Shown here one piece after another: positions 1 to 5,920 of a stretch of DNA of 7,752 nucleotides. Both the position numbers and the translations under genes were made by a program. The first letter of the stretch is position 1. Every line of letters starts with the position of its first letter. The notes beneath the pieces were generated by a model. That model was given only the letters and a program-made list of their open reading frames with translations. It was not told the DNA's origin and searched no databases. The stretch is from JBDSTZ01 sp039927975. GTDB lineage: Bacteria > Pseudomonadota > Gammaproteobacteria > Burkholderiales > Burkholderiaceae_D. The stretch spans positions 1 to 7,752 of the forward strand of contig JBDSTZ010000552.1 of NCBI GenBank assembly GCA_039927975.1, given 5' to 3'.

Positions 1-672
1 GGCATCGCTCCCGATAACATCCTGGCCTCGATCGAAAAAGCCAAGGTGGTGGCCGCCGCCGACCTGTCGATCGCGCCGCTGTCCAAACCGGGCGAAAAGC
101 GCGCCAAGGCGCTGGCGACCAAGCGCATGCGGGCCGAGAGCAACAAGATCCTGATCGACGGCGTGGCGGCGATGCGCGCCATCTCCGCCACGGCGGGGCC
201 GGGCCAGATGATGTCGATGGCCCTCGAAACGGTCTACCAGGGCATGACCTTTTCGCGCGCGGTGGCCTTCCTGCGCAACCGCCGCGAGCACAAGTACAGC
301 GCCAAGACCGGCTTCGGCGAAGGCGTCAAGGAACTCATTCCGCTGATGTCCTTCGACGATGGCTACGAGCCGAACGTGTTCCACGCGGCCCTCAACAGCG
401 ACCGGGTGATCTTCATCGAGAACGCCAGGGACCCGAAATTTTCGGTCAAGTTGCCGCAGTGGTGGCAGTCGAACCTGTCGGACGCCTGCAGTTTCGTGAT
501 CCTGCCGCTGTGCGCCAACGGCCAGCCGGTCGGCTTCATTTACGGCGACTGGGACGAAAGCTTCCCGCCGATCCTGCTGAGCCAGACAGAGTTTTCACTG
601 CTGAACGATTTGCGTGCGCTGGTGGTCGGCACCGTCGAACGGCGCGCCCAGGCCGAGGTCAAGCCAGCCTGA
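1..672 (+). CDS. C-terminal part of a signalling protein with a GAF-like domain, probably HDOD family (5' end outside window)
   Basis: The frame is open from the first base to a TGA at 670-672, so the window holds only the last 223 codons; the GTG at 46 is probably an internal valine codon. The visible part has a basic, alanine-rich linker (about codons 16-55) followed by an alpha/beta region of about 150 residues with a GAF-like layout: a helix with MALETVYQGMTF, a strand with RAVAFLRNR, a central VFHAALNSDRVIFIENARD stretch, and a closing SFVILPLCANGQPVGFIYGD strand pair. I recognise this layout from the C-terminal half of betaproteobacterial HDOD-domain proteins, whose N-terminal half is a catalytically dead HD-type domain used in regulation; that half is not visible here, so the family name is an inference. 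No ligand-binding residues can be assigned. The gene converges on aroC, with a hairpin 9 bp beyond its stop codon. Confidence 0.62.
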   Translation, partial: GIAPDNILASIEKAKVVAAADLSIAPLSKPGEKRAKALATKRMRAESNKILIDGVAAMRAISATAGPGQMMSMALETVYQGMTFSRAVAFLRNRREHKYSAKTGFGEGVKELIPLMSFDDGYEPNVFHAALNSDRVIFIENARDPKFSVKLPQWWQSNLSDACSFVILPLCANGQPVGFIYGDWDESFPPILLSQTEFSLLNDLRALVVGTVERRAQAEVKPA

Positions 673-680
673 CGGCCGGC

Positions 681-703
681 GGGGGCATGCTTGCCATGCC
701 CCC
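681..703. terminator. Perfect inverted repeat between two convergent genes, possible bidirectional terminator
   Basis: GGGGGCATG at 681-689 pairs perfectly with CATGCCCCC at 695-703 around a 5-nt loop (CTTGC). It sits 9 bp after the stop of the plus-strand signalling gene and about 48 bp after the aroC stop on the other strand, which is where a shared terminator is expected. There is no T-tract directly after the stem on either strand; the run of six T (748-753) overlaps the aroC stop codon and is not attached to the stem. It may therefore be a weak or Rho-assisted terminator, or an mRNA 3'-end stabiliser. The structure is seen directly; the function is inferred. Confidence 0.5.
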
Positions 704-751
704 TGCTTCGCTGCTGCTGTTTCCAGCTGCTTCCAGCTTATTCCTGCTTTT

Positions 752-1849
752 TTAACCCTTGATCTTCGGCGTCGCCACGCTCACGTCGCCACACTGCGCG
801 CGGTGCATCAGCGCGTGGTCGATCAGCACCAGTGCCAGCATCGCTTCGGCGATCGGCGTCGCGCGGATGCCCACGCATGGGTCGTGGCGGCCGAAGGTCT
901 CGACCATCACCGGATTGCCGTCCTTGTCGATCGAACGGCGCGGCGTGCGGATCGAGGAAGTCGGCTTGATGGCGATCGACACCGTGATGTCCTGGCCGGT
1001 CGAGATCCCGCCCAGCATGCCGCCCGAGTTATTGCCGACAAATCCTTCCGGGGTCAGCTCATCGCCATGCTCGGAACCCTTCTGCGCCACCGAGCGGAAG
1101 CCGGCGCCGATCTCGACGCCCTTGACCGCGTTAATGCCCATCATCGCGTAGGCGATGTCGGCGTCCAGCTTGTCGTAGATTGGCTGGCCGAGGCCAACCG
1201 GCACATTGTGCGCCACCACGTCGATGCGCGCGCCGATCGAGTCGCCGGCGCGGCGCAGTTCATCCATCGCCGCTTCCATGCGCGCGATCAGGTCGGCGTC
1301 GCTGGTGGCGGCAAAAAACGGATTGTCGCGCACGTGTTCCCAGCCCTGGAACGGCACCGCAATATCGCCCAATTGGCTCATGCAGCCCATGAACACGGTG
1401 CCGTACTGCTGGTGCAGCCACTTCTTGGCGATCGCCGCCGCGCCCACCACCGGCGCCGTCAGACGCGCCGACGAACGGCCACCGCCGCGCGGATCGCGCA
1501 CGCCGTACTTGTGCCAGTAGGTGTAGTCGGCGTGACCTGGGCGGAAGCTCTCGGCGATATTGCCGTAGTCCTTGCTGCGCTGGTCTTCGTTGGGAATCAG
1601 CAGCGCGATCGGCGTGCCGGTGGTCAAGCCCTGGTAGACACCCGACAAGATCTGCACGGTGTCCGATTCCTGGCGCTGCGTCACATGGCGCGAAGTGCCC
1701 GGCTTGCGGCGGTCGAGATCGGGCTGGATGTCGGCCTCGGACAAGGGCAGCCCGGGCGGACAGCCATCGATCACGCAGCCTATGGCGGCGCCGTGGGATT
1801 CACCGAAAGTCGTGACGGAAAACAGCTTGCCAAAAGAATTGCCGGACAT
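752..1849 (-). CDS. aroC: Chorismate synthase
   Basis: A complete 365-residue protein, the normal bacterial length. It catalyses the last step of the shikimate pathway in the cytoplasm: 5-enolpyruvylshikimate-3-phosphate loses phosphate to give chorismate, using reduced FMN that is not consumed overall. All three family signatures are visible: GESHG at residues 16-20, GVRDPRGGGRSSARLTA at 116-132, and RHDPCVGIRATPIAEAM at 321-337. The two histidines known to be essential in the family correspond to H19 and H106 (RPGHADYTYWHKYG), and NNSGGMLGGISTGQ is at 273-286. The N-terminus MSGNSFGKLFSVTTFGESHG matches the family start, which fixes the ATG at 1849. That ATG has no purine-rich Shine-Dalgarno sequence; the bases before it on the coding strand are pyrimidine-rich. 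An extended -10 element about 30 bp upstream suggests a promoter of its own rather than read-through from the CMD gene. The 3' end converges on the signalling gene. Confidence 0.99.
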   Translation of the reverse strand: MSGNSFGKLFSVTTFGESHGAAIGCVIDGCPPGLPLSEADIQPDLDRRKPGTSRHVTQRQESDTVQILSGVYQGLTTGTPIALLIPNEDQRSKDYGNIAESFRPGHADYTYWHKYGVRDPRGGGRSSARLTAPVVGAAAIAKKWLHQQYGTVFMGCMSQLGDIAVPFQGWEHVRDNPFFAATSDADLIARMEAAMDELRRAGDSIGARIDVVAHNVPVGLGQPIYDKLDADIAYAMMGINAVKGVEIGAGFRSVAQKGSEHGDELTPEGFVGNNSGGMLGGISTGQDITVSIAIKPTSSIRTPRRSIDKDGNPVMVETFGRHDPCVGIRATPIAEAMLALVLIDHALMHRAQCGDVSVATPKIKG

Positions 1850-1850
1850 G

Positions 1851-1876
1851 GGGAGAAAGTGAAAAGGGAGAAAGTG
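1851..1876 (-). repeat. Doubled 11-mer in the aroC leader, no Shine-Dalgarno
   Basis: The 11-mer GGGAGAAAGTG occurs at 1851-1861 and again at 1866-1876, separated by AAAA (15-bp period). On the aroC coding strand this reads CACTTTCTCCC twice and ends one base before the ATG. The aroC mRNA leader is thus a CU-rich tract with no AGGAGG-like element. It could be a simple duplication, an S1-dependent unstructured initiation region, or a binding site for a regulator. Confidence 0.6.
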
Positions 1877-1878
1877 TC

Positions 1879-1887
1879 ATTCTACCA
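1879..1887 (-). promoter_or_regulatory. Putative extended -10 promoter for aroC
   Basis: Read on the minus strand, 1887 down to 1879 is TGGTAGAAT, that is a TG-N extension followed by TAGAAT (5 of 6 bases match TATAAT). No recognisable -35 hexamer lies 16-18 bp upstream, as is common for extended -10 promoters. A start about 7 nt downstream (near 1872) would give a leader of about 22 nt, ending at the aroC ATG at 1849 and consisting almost wholly of the CU-rich repeat. The match is seen directly; activity is inferred. Confidence 0.45.
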
Positions 1888-1968
1888 GTCATCGCCCTGC
1901 CCGGCACCCCGGCGCCCGTCCGGCTCCATCTAAACGCCATCATTGCCAATTCAATATCAATCGCGACA

Positions 1969-2340
1969 TCAATCGAGACTGGCGAACACTTCCTCGGCCA
2001 CGAACAGGCCGTTGAGCGCCGCCGGAAAGCCGGCATAGACCGCCATCTGGATGATCGTCTCGACGACCTCCTCGCGCGAACAGCCCACATTGAGCGCCGC
2101 GTGCACGTGCACCTTGAGCTGCGGCGCCGCGTTGCCGAGCGCGGTGAGCGCCGCCACGGTGGCGATTTCGCGCGATTTCAGGTCCAGCCCCGGCCGCGAA
2201 TACACGTCGCCGAAGGGAAATTCGATCACCATGCGGGCGAAGTCGGGGGAAATATTGGCCAGCCGGTCGATCACCTTCTGACCCTGTTCGCCGTCGATCT
2301 CAGCCAGTTTCGCCAGGCCGCGTTGGTAGCGTTCGTTCAT
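1969..2340 (-). CDS. Carboxymuconolactone decarboxylase (CMD/AhpD-fold) family protein
   Basis: A complete small helical protein of 123 residues, typical of single-domain CMD proteins. The family core is clear: a REIATVAALTALGNAAPQLKVHVHAALN stretch with H78 and H80, followed by NVGCSREEVVETIIQMAVYAGFPAALNG at about 84-110, the usual helix-turn-helix surface of PcaC-like proteins. It has one cysteine only (C87), so the CxxC redox pair of the AhpD peroxidase branch is absent. It resembles PcaC (4-carboxymuconolactone decarboxylase of the beta-ketoadipate pathway), but no other pca gene is nearby, so the substrate is unknown and I give no gene symbol. The ATG at 2340 has a good Shine-Dalgarno sequence (AAGGAA, about 6-8 nt upstream). 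It overlaps the end of the upstream merR-type gene by 41 bp on the same strand, so the two are surely co-transcribed and the regulator probably controls this enzyme. Confidence 0.9.
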   Translation of the reverse strand: MNERYQRGLAKLAEIDGEQGQKVIDRLANISPDFARMVIEFPFGDVYSRPGLDLKSREIATVAALTALGNAAPQLKVHVHAALNVGCSREEVVETIIQMAVYAGFPAALNGLFVAEEVFASLD

Positions 2341-2740
2341 GTCGTTTCCTTGTCGTTGAGTGAAGGGACGTCATGGGCGCTTCCAGCGCGCGGTAGTGCG
2401 CGATCTTGGCCGACAACAGCTGCTCGGCTTCTTCCAGCGCGGCGCGCGCCGCCCGCGTGCTTTCCAGGTGCGCTTCGAGCATCGCGCGCCGCTCGGCGGC
2501 GGTGCCGTCGCCCTGCTCGCGCAGTGCGGCGAAACGCTGCATGGCGCGGATCGGCATGCCGGTCGCGCGCAGCCGCACCAGGAAGCCGACCCAGGCCTGG
2601 TCGCCGGCCGAAAAATGCCGGTGACCGCTGGCGCCGCGCGCCACGCTGCGCAGCAGGCCGATCCGTTCGTAGTAACGCAGGGTGTGCGCACTCAGACCGG
2701 TGGCTGCCGCCATCTGGGAAATTGTGAGGAAAGTGTCCAT
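2300..2740 (-). CDS. MerR-family transcriptional regulator without cysteines
   Basis: A 146-residue DNA-binding protein with the MerR layout: an N-terminal winged helix (about residues 5-72), with the helix-turn-helix and recognition motif TISQMAAATGLSAHTLRYYE at 7-25 followed by RIGLL, then a long charged dimerisation helix (about 80-118) with EEAEQLL-type heptads. The protein has no cysteine at all, so it cannot sense metals or thiol stress through cysteines as MerR, ZntR or NmlR/AdhR types do; the effector is unknown. A TTG start 18 bp upstream (2758) is in frame but lies inside the promoter between the -35 and -10 elements, so I chose the ATG at 2740. There is no Shine-Dalgarno sequence, and the -10 box ends only 9 bp before this ATG, which suggests an almost leaderless message. 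The last 13 codons overlap the CMD gene. The residues after about 120 are basic and look unstructured. Confidence 0.9.
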   Translation of the reverse strand: MDTFLTISQMAAATGLSAHTLRYYERIGLLRSVARGASGHRHFSAGDQAWVGFLVRLRATGMPIRAMQRFAALREQGDGTAAERRAMLEAHLESTRAARAALEEAEQLLSAKIAHYRALEAPMTSLHSTTRKRHERTLPTRPGETG

Positions 2741-2916
2741 GACCGGTTCACTGTACAAGTTAGAGTGCGCTCGAAGTCAAGCGAACCCGGTCATGATTTG
2801 AAGGAAGGGAAATTGCAGGGCAACGCAAGCGGCTTGCCCGCAGCCCGCGCGATACCCTGCGCGGAGTTGGAACGCACCGTCGGACGGCGCTCGCGAGCCG
2901 CGACGACGCCATGCGC
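2741..2916. other. 176-bp intergenic region upstream of the merR-CMD operon
   Basis: This lies between the stop of the CBS-domain gene and the merR start; both genes are on the minus strand. It holds the MerR-type promoter at 2750-2780. The rest shows a short near-palindrome (GCAAGC-G-GCTTGC, 2825-2837) whose one-base loop is too tight for a normal terminator hairpin, and no T-tract. I see no other gene in it. Confidence 0.6.
2750..2780 (-). promoter_or_regulatory. MerR-type promoter and operator of the merR-CMD operon
   Basis: On the minus strand a -35 box TTGACT (2780-2775) and a -10 box TACAGT (2755-2750) are separated by 19 bp, the long spacer that is the hallmark of promoters untwisted by MerR-family activators. 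An imperfect dyad, TTCGAG-CGCA-CTCTAA in the minus-strand sense (2775-2760, 5 of 6 arm bases matching), fills most of the spacer, as expected for a MerR dimer site. The elements point at the adjacent merR gene, so the simplest reading is autoregulation of the whole operon. The layout is seen directly; the regulation follows from knowledge of the family. Confidence 0.8.
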
Positions 2917-3372
2917 CTAGTCGTCGATCCCGGCCGCCTCGACCGGCCAGTCGCGAATGTAGGCCTTGAGCATGCGGTTTTCAAAACTCTGCGCTTCGAG
3001 CACGGCCTTGGCCACGTCGTAGAAAGAGATAACGCCAAGCAAGGTCTTGGCATTCATGACCGGCAGATAGCGCGCATGCTTCTCGAGCATCATGCGGCGC
3101 ACCTCGTTGACTTCGGTGTCGGGCGTGACGGTGATCGGATGATCGTCCATGTGCTTGCGCACAGTGCCGGCCCCGACTGCGCCGCCGTTTGCGTACAGCA
3201 CCTTGATCACCTCGCGGAACGTGAGCATGCCGACCAGGTCGCCGTACTCCATGACCACCAGCGAGCCGATGTCCTTCTCGGCCATGGTGTTGACCGCATC
3301 GACGAGCGCCATGTCCGGCGTTGCGGTGTAAAGGATGTTGCCCTTCACTTGGAGAATTTCGGAGACTTTCAT
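2917..3372 (-). CDS. Stand-alone protein with two CBS domains
   Basis: A 151-residue protein made almost entirely of a CBS pair (Bateman module): CBS1 at about residues 6-62, ending in GMLTFREVIKVL, and CBS2 at about 74-130, ending in GVISFYDVAKAV. The acidic residues E54 and D119 sit where adenosyl-ligand-binding CBS motifs place a ribose-contacting Asp/Glu, so binding of AMP, ATP or a related nucleotide is plausible. The C-terminal tail ENRMLKAYIRDWP is typical of small bacterial CBS proteins. No enzyme or transporter domain is attached, so it probably acts in trans as an energy or nucleotide sensor; its partner is unknown. The frame stays open upstream, but the ATG at 3372 has a good Shine-Dalgarno sequence (AAGGTG, about 7 nt upstream) and starts the family-typical MKVSEIL, so I chose it. 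The gene is followed by the merR-CMD operon on the same strand, with 176 bp between. Confidence 0.93.
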   Translation of the reverse strand: MKVSEILQVKGNILYTATPDMALVDAVNTMAEKDIGSLVVMEYGDLVGMLTFREVIKVLYANGGAVGAGTVRKHMDDHPITVTPDTEVNEVRRMMLEKHARYLPVMNAKTLLGVISFYDVAKAVLEAQSFENRMLKAYIRDWPVEAAGIDD

Positions 3373-3644
3373 GATGGCACCTTGTCTGAGAGGTTGTAAG
3401 TCTGTTCGCTCTGAACGAGTCTGATTCGACTGTAGCCTAAGCTTGATAAAAAATCCAGCCTTGTGCTGAAACAAAACGCCGGGGGCGCAATGAAAATGCA
3501 GCGCGCCGGCGCCATTCGACGCTCGCCCGCGCACGCCTGGCTGGCCGCGAGGCCATGCGCGCCGATCGATGCTAGGATGAGTGGATCACAGTCATCAAGC
3601 TGGCAGCCTTGCGTGCGCGGCCGGCAACACTCGGGGAGCGTGGC
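3373..3644. other. 272-bp divergent intergenic region between the CBS gene and the hydrolase gene
   Basis: This must hold promoters for both flanking genes. For the CBS gene (minus strand) a possible pair is TTGTTT (3474-3469) and TTTTAT (3451-3446) with a 17-bp spacer; TACAGT at 3434-3429 is an alternative -10. For the hydrolase gene there is an extended -10 at 3570-3578. The first 100 bp after the CBS start is clearly richer in A and T than its surroundings, which suits a promoter. A 65-codon frame at 3463-3660 is not convincing as a gene. No strong hairpin was seen. Confidence 0.4.
3570..3578 (+). promoter_or_regulatory. Possible extended -10 promoter for the alpha/beta hydrolase gene
   Basis: TGCTAGGAT is a TG-N extension followed by TAGGAT (4 of 6 to consensus). 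There is no good -35 box at the right distance. Transcription from near 3585 would leave a leader of about 60 nt that includes the GGGGAG Shine-Dalgarno sequence of the GTG start at 3645. This is a weak match by eye only. Confidence 0.3.
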
Positions 3645-4484
3645 GTGGAGCTTCAAGTAGCGGGTCAGCGGGTGTTTTGCCACCACGCCGGCGGGCGCGG
3701 CAACAGCGCGCTGCCGACGGCGGTGTTCCTCCATGGCGCCCTCCACGATCGCCTGGTCTGGGCGCCGCAAGCGCGCCATCTCGCGCGCCACGGTTGCCGC
3801 GTGCTGGCGCCGGATCTGCCCGGCCACGGCCGCAGCGCCGGGCCCGCCTTGAACAGCATCGAAGACATGGCCAACTGGCTGCGCGCGCTGCTGGACGCCG
3901 CCGGCGTGGCGCAAACGCTGCTGATCGGCCACAGCATGGGCGCGCTGATCGCGCTCGAAACGGCGCACCGCGCGCCTGGCCGAGTGCGCGCCATCGCCAT
4001 GCTGGGCGCCGCCTATCCGATGAAGGTATCAGACGCGCTGCTCGAAGCGGCGCTCACCGACGAGGCCGGCGCCATCGACATGATCAACAAGTGGTCGCAC
4101 TCGGCCGCGCCGGATGACCCGGCCGCGCAAGATCGCGCCAGCCACCTCCTGGCCAGCGCAAAGCGCCGCATGCAGCGCGTGGCCAGACTCGGCCCCGCCC
4201 ATCTCCTGCATACCGATTTCTCCGCCTGCAATGCCTACGCCGGCGGCGACACGGCCGCGCGCGCACTGCGCTGCCCCGCCCTGTTCATCTGCGGTAGCGC
4301 CGACAAGATGACCCCGTCAAAGGCGAGCGCGCCGCTCATCGCCGCAGTCCCGCGGGCGCGAGTCGAGACACTGCTCGCCGGCCATGCGCTGATGGAAGAA
4401 CAGCCGGCGCGCGTCGCCGAAATACTGCGCGACTTTGCCACCTCGCTCCCCGGCGAGGCCGCCGAACTCAGCTCCCCGACTTGA
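3645..4484 (+). CDS. Alpha/beta-fold hydrolase
   Basis: A complete cytoplasmic hydrolase of 279 residues, the usual size of the family (substrate not predictable). The fold's landmarks are in order: oxyanion-hole motif HGALHD at 30-35 after strand 3, DLPGHGRS at 57-64, the nucleophile elbow GHSMG with S97 at 95-99, the acid D220 in ICGSADKMTP, and the catalytic histidine H247 in LAGHALM. The triad S97-D220-H247 is intact, so the enzyme should be active. The cap region at about 125-195 is rich in alanine and charged residues. I chose the GTG at 3645 because GGGGAG lies 6 nt upstream and the protein then starts at the first strand (MELQVAGQRVF); a TTG at 3609 would add 12 residues with no Shine-Dalgarno support. 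Its last 17 bp overlap the 3' end of the convergent yihY-type gene. It stands alone on its strand, so the context gives no pathway. Confidence 0.88.
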   Translation: MELQVAGQRVFCHHAGGRGNSALPTAVFLHGALHDRLVWAPQARHLARHGCRVLAPDLPGHGRSAGPALNSIEDMANWLRALLDAAGVAQTLLIGHSMGALIALETAHRAPGRVRAIAMLGAAYPMKVSDALLEAALTDEAGAIDMINKWSHSAAPDDPAAQDRASHLLASAKRRMQRVARLGPAHLLHTDFSACNAYAGGDTAARALRCPALFICGSADKMTPSKASAPLIAAVPRARVETLLAGHALMEEQPARVAEILRDFATSLPGEAAELSSPT

Positions 4485-5814
4485 CCGGCACGACGGCCGC
4501 GAGCGTGCTCGGCGCCGCGCCGAAGCGCTCGGCCAGCGTCTGCTCCAGCCCGCGCTCCACCGCCGACTCGACCTGGCGCGCCAGCGCCGCCGTATCGAGC
4601 GCCAGCGGCGATTCGGCCGGCGCCGCCTCGCTTGACTCCGCGCTGCCGCCGAACACGAACAAGCGGTACACATCGGCCAGCAGCAGCTTGTCCGGATTGA
4701 TCAGCAAGACCCAGTTGTCGGCGCTCTCGCGCAGGCGCTTGCCCCATTTCGAGCGCGCCGTCACATTGCTCTCGACCCGCCCGACCCAGCCGACCGCCAC
4801 CATCTGGTCGAGCAGAGCGGTCATCTCGTCGTAGCCGATGCGCGTGTGCACACGGATCGCCGCGCTCGACACCAGTCCGCTGTCTCCCTGCTGCGCGCGG
4901 TGCAGCACATGCAGCACCGCCATCGCGTCGACGAACGCGCCGCCCGGCACCGGCTCGTACCACCAGCGTTCGTACTTCACCACCGGCAGCGCGGCCGTGA
5001 GCAGCGCGCCGACCAGGGTGATCATCCACGACAGGTACAGCCACACCAGGAACAGCGGCAGCGCCGCCAGCGCCCCGTAGATGATCGCGTAAGTTGGAAA
5101 CTGGCGAATGAACACGGCGAACATACGCTTGGCGATCTCGAACGCGATTGCCGCCACCAGCCCGCCCCAGAACGCGTCGCGCCAGTCGACGAAGCGGTTC
5201 GGCACTGTCATGTAGAGCAGCGTGTAGGCGCCGGTGGTGAGCGCCACCGACACCACCGTGTAGAACAGCGCGCCGATGATCGGCACCGCGCTGGCGATGC
5301 CGTTGGTGGCCAGGAACAGCTGCGAAGTCAGGGTCAGCGACAGGCCGAACAGCAACGGCCCAAGCGTGATCAGCGCCCAATACACCATGATCCGCTGCGA
5401 CAGCGGCCGCGCCCGTTTGACGCGCCAGATCTGGTTGAAGGCGCGCTCAATCATGCTCATCATCGCGGTGGTGGTGAAGAACAGCGCGACCGCGCCGACC
5501 GCCGACAAGCGCGTCGCCTTGCTGGCGAACTGGGTCAGGTTGTTGGTGATCGTGTTGGCGATACCCTTCGGCATCACCGTCTGCACGAAATAGGTTTCCA
5601 GCGAGGCGCGAAAGCTGCTGAAAACGGGAAAGGTCGTGAAGATCGCCAGCACGATCGTCAGCAGCGGCACCAGCGCGAGCGTGGTGGTGAAGGTCAGGCT
5701 GCCGGCCACCTGCTGCAGCTTTTCTTCGTTGAGGCGGCGCCTGGCGAAGCGCAGCAGGTCGCCCGCCTCGCGCCAGGTGAGCCCGCGTACCATGTCGACG
5801 CTCGAAGTGATCAT
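4468..5814 (-). CDS. YihY/BrkB-family inner-membrane protein with a winged-helix-like C-terminal extension
   Basis: A 448-residue inner-membrane protein. The first 290 residues follow the YihY (UPF0761) plan: a basic amphipathic N-terminus, then six hydrophobic segments at about 36-64, 101-123, 141-168, 176-204, 214-234 and 242-276, with family motifs VAGSLTFTTTLALVPLLT, IERAFNQIWRVKRARP and TYAIIYGALAALPLFLVWLY. The family was once misnamed ribonuclease BN; its transport or other role is unsettled. Residues 291-390 form a soluble domain (AMAVLHVLHRAQQG, then RIGYDEMTALLDQMVAVGWVGRV) that looks like a winged helix, followed by a low-complexity Ala/Ser/Glu linker and a short helical tail. E. 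coli YihY (290 residues) lacks this part. The frame is open further upstream (ATG 5859, GTG 5934). I chose the ATG at 5814 because the distance to the first membrane motif then equals that in E. coli YihY; no start has a clear Shine-Dalgarno sequence, so the start is uncertain. Confidence 0.88.
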   Translation of the reverse strand: MITSSVDMVRGLTWREAGDLLRFARRRLNEEKLQQVAGSLTFTTTLALVPLLTIVLAIFTTFPVFSSFRASLETYFVQTVMPKGIANTITNNLTQFASKATRLSAVGAVALFFTTTAMMSMIERAFNQIWRVKRARPLSQRIMVYWALITLGPLLFGLSLTLTSQLFLATNGIASAVPIIGALFYTVVSVALTTGAYTLLYMTVPNRFVDWRDAFWGGLVAAIAFEIAKRMFAVFIRQFPTYAIIYGALAALPLFLVWLYLSWMITLVGALLTAALPVVKYERWWYEPVPGGAFVDAMAVLHVLHRAQQGDSGLVSSAAIRVHTRIGYDEMTALLDQMVAVGWVGRVESNVTARSKWGKRLRESADNWVLLINPDKLLLADVYRLFVFGGSAESSEAAPAESPLALDTAALARQVESAVERGLEQTLAERFGAAPSTLAAVVPVKSGS

Positions 5815-5920
5815 TTCGCTGGTGGACCGTAAGATTGAATGAACTGTTCTTGAAAGCATGTGGCGGAAACGGGGCCGTCGCGAAGGCTGTCTGGCTGCAA
5901 AGCGCCCTATAATACCAACG
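5815..5920. other. 106-bp divergent intergenic region between yihY-type gene and wrbA
   Basis: It carries the wrbA -10 box (5908-5913) and a short palindrome GAACTGTTC at 5841-5849, which could be an operator half or chance. A convincing minus-strand promoter for the yihY-type gene was not found; TATTAT (5914-5909) on the minus strand overlaps the wrbA -10 and might serve both directions. If the yihY-type gene starts at the upstream ATG (5859) the region shrinks to 61 bp. Confidence 0.4.
5908..5913 (+). promoter_or_regulatory. Consensus -10 box of wrbA, predicting a leaderless mRNA
   Basis: TATAAT matches the sigma-70 -10 consensus 6 of 6, which is striking in DNA this GC-rich. It ends 7 nt before the wrbA ATG (5921), so transcription should begin at or within a base or two of the start codon. 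No Shine-Dalgarno sequence lies between. The region 16-18 bp upstream (around 5884-5891) holds no good -35 hexamer, so an activator or weak basal activity is possible. Confidence 0.6.

Noticed and set aside
1800..1880. A 26-codon minus-strand upstream frame starting at ATG 1880 and overlapping the aroC start, as a possible attenuator leader
   Set aside because: Its ATG falls inside the predicted extended -10 box, so it would not be on the transcript; it has no good SD and no run of Phe, Tyr or Trp codons of the kind used for attenuation.
614..1933. A 439-codon plus-strand open frame running antisense through aroC
   Set aside because: The aroC protein on the other strand is complete with all family signatures. 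The antisense product is rich in Arg, His and Ala with no recognisable domain, as expected from the mirror of a GC-rich gene.
1956..1975. Direct repeat ATCAATCG (1956-1963 and 1968-1975) at the CMD 3' end as a regulatory element
   Set aside because: Only two 8-bp copies, one inside the CMD coding end; this can easily occur by chance.
2825..2837. Near-palindrome GCAAGC-G-GCTTGC as a terminator after the CBS gene
   Set aside because: A one-base loop and no following T-tract make a functional intrinsic terminator unlikely.
3463..3660. A 65-codon plus-strand frame before the hydrolase gene
   Set aside because: No SD, no recognisable product, and it overlaps the well-supported hydrolase start in another frame.
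4235..5380. A 381-codon minus-strand open frame overlapping the hydrolase and yihY-type genes
   Set aside because: Low-complexity Arg/Gly/Ala product without motifs; both overlapping frames encode recognised families.
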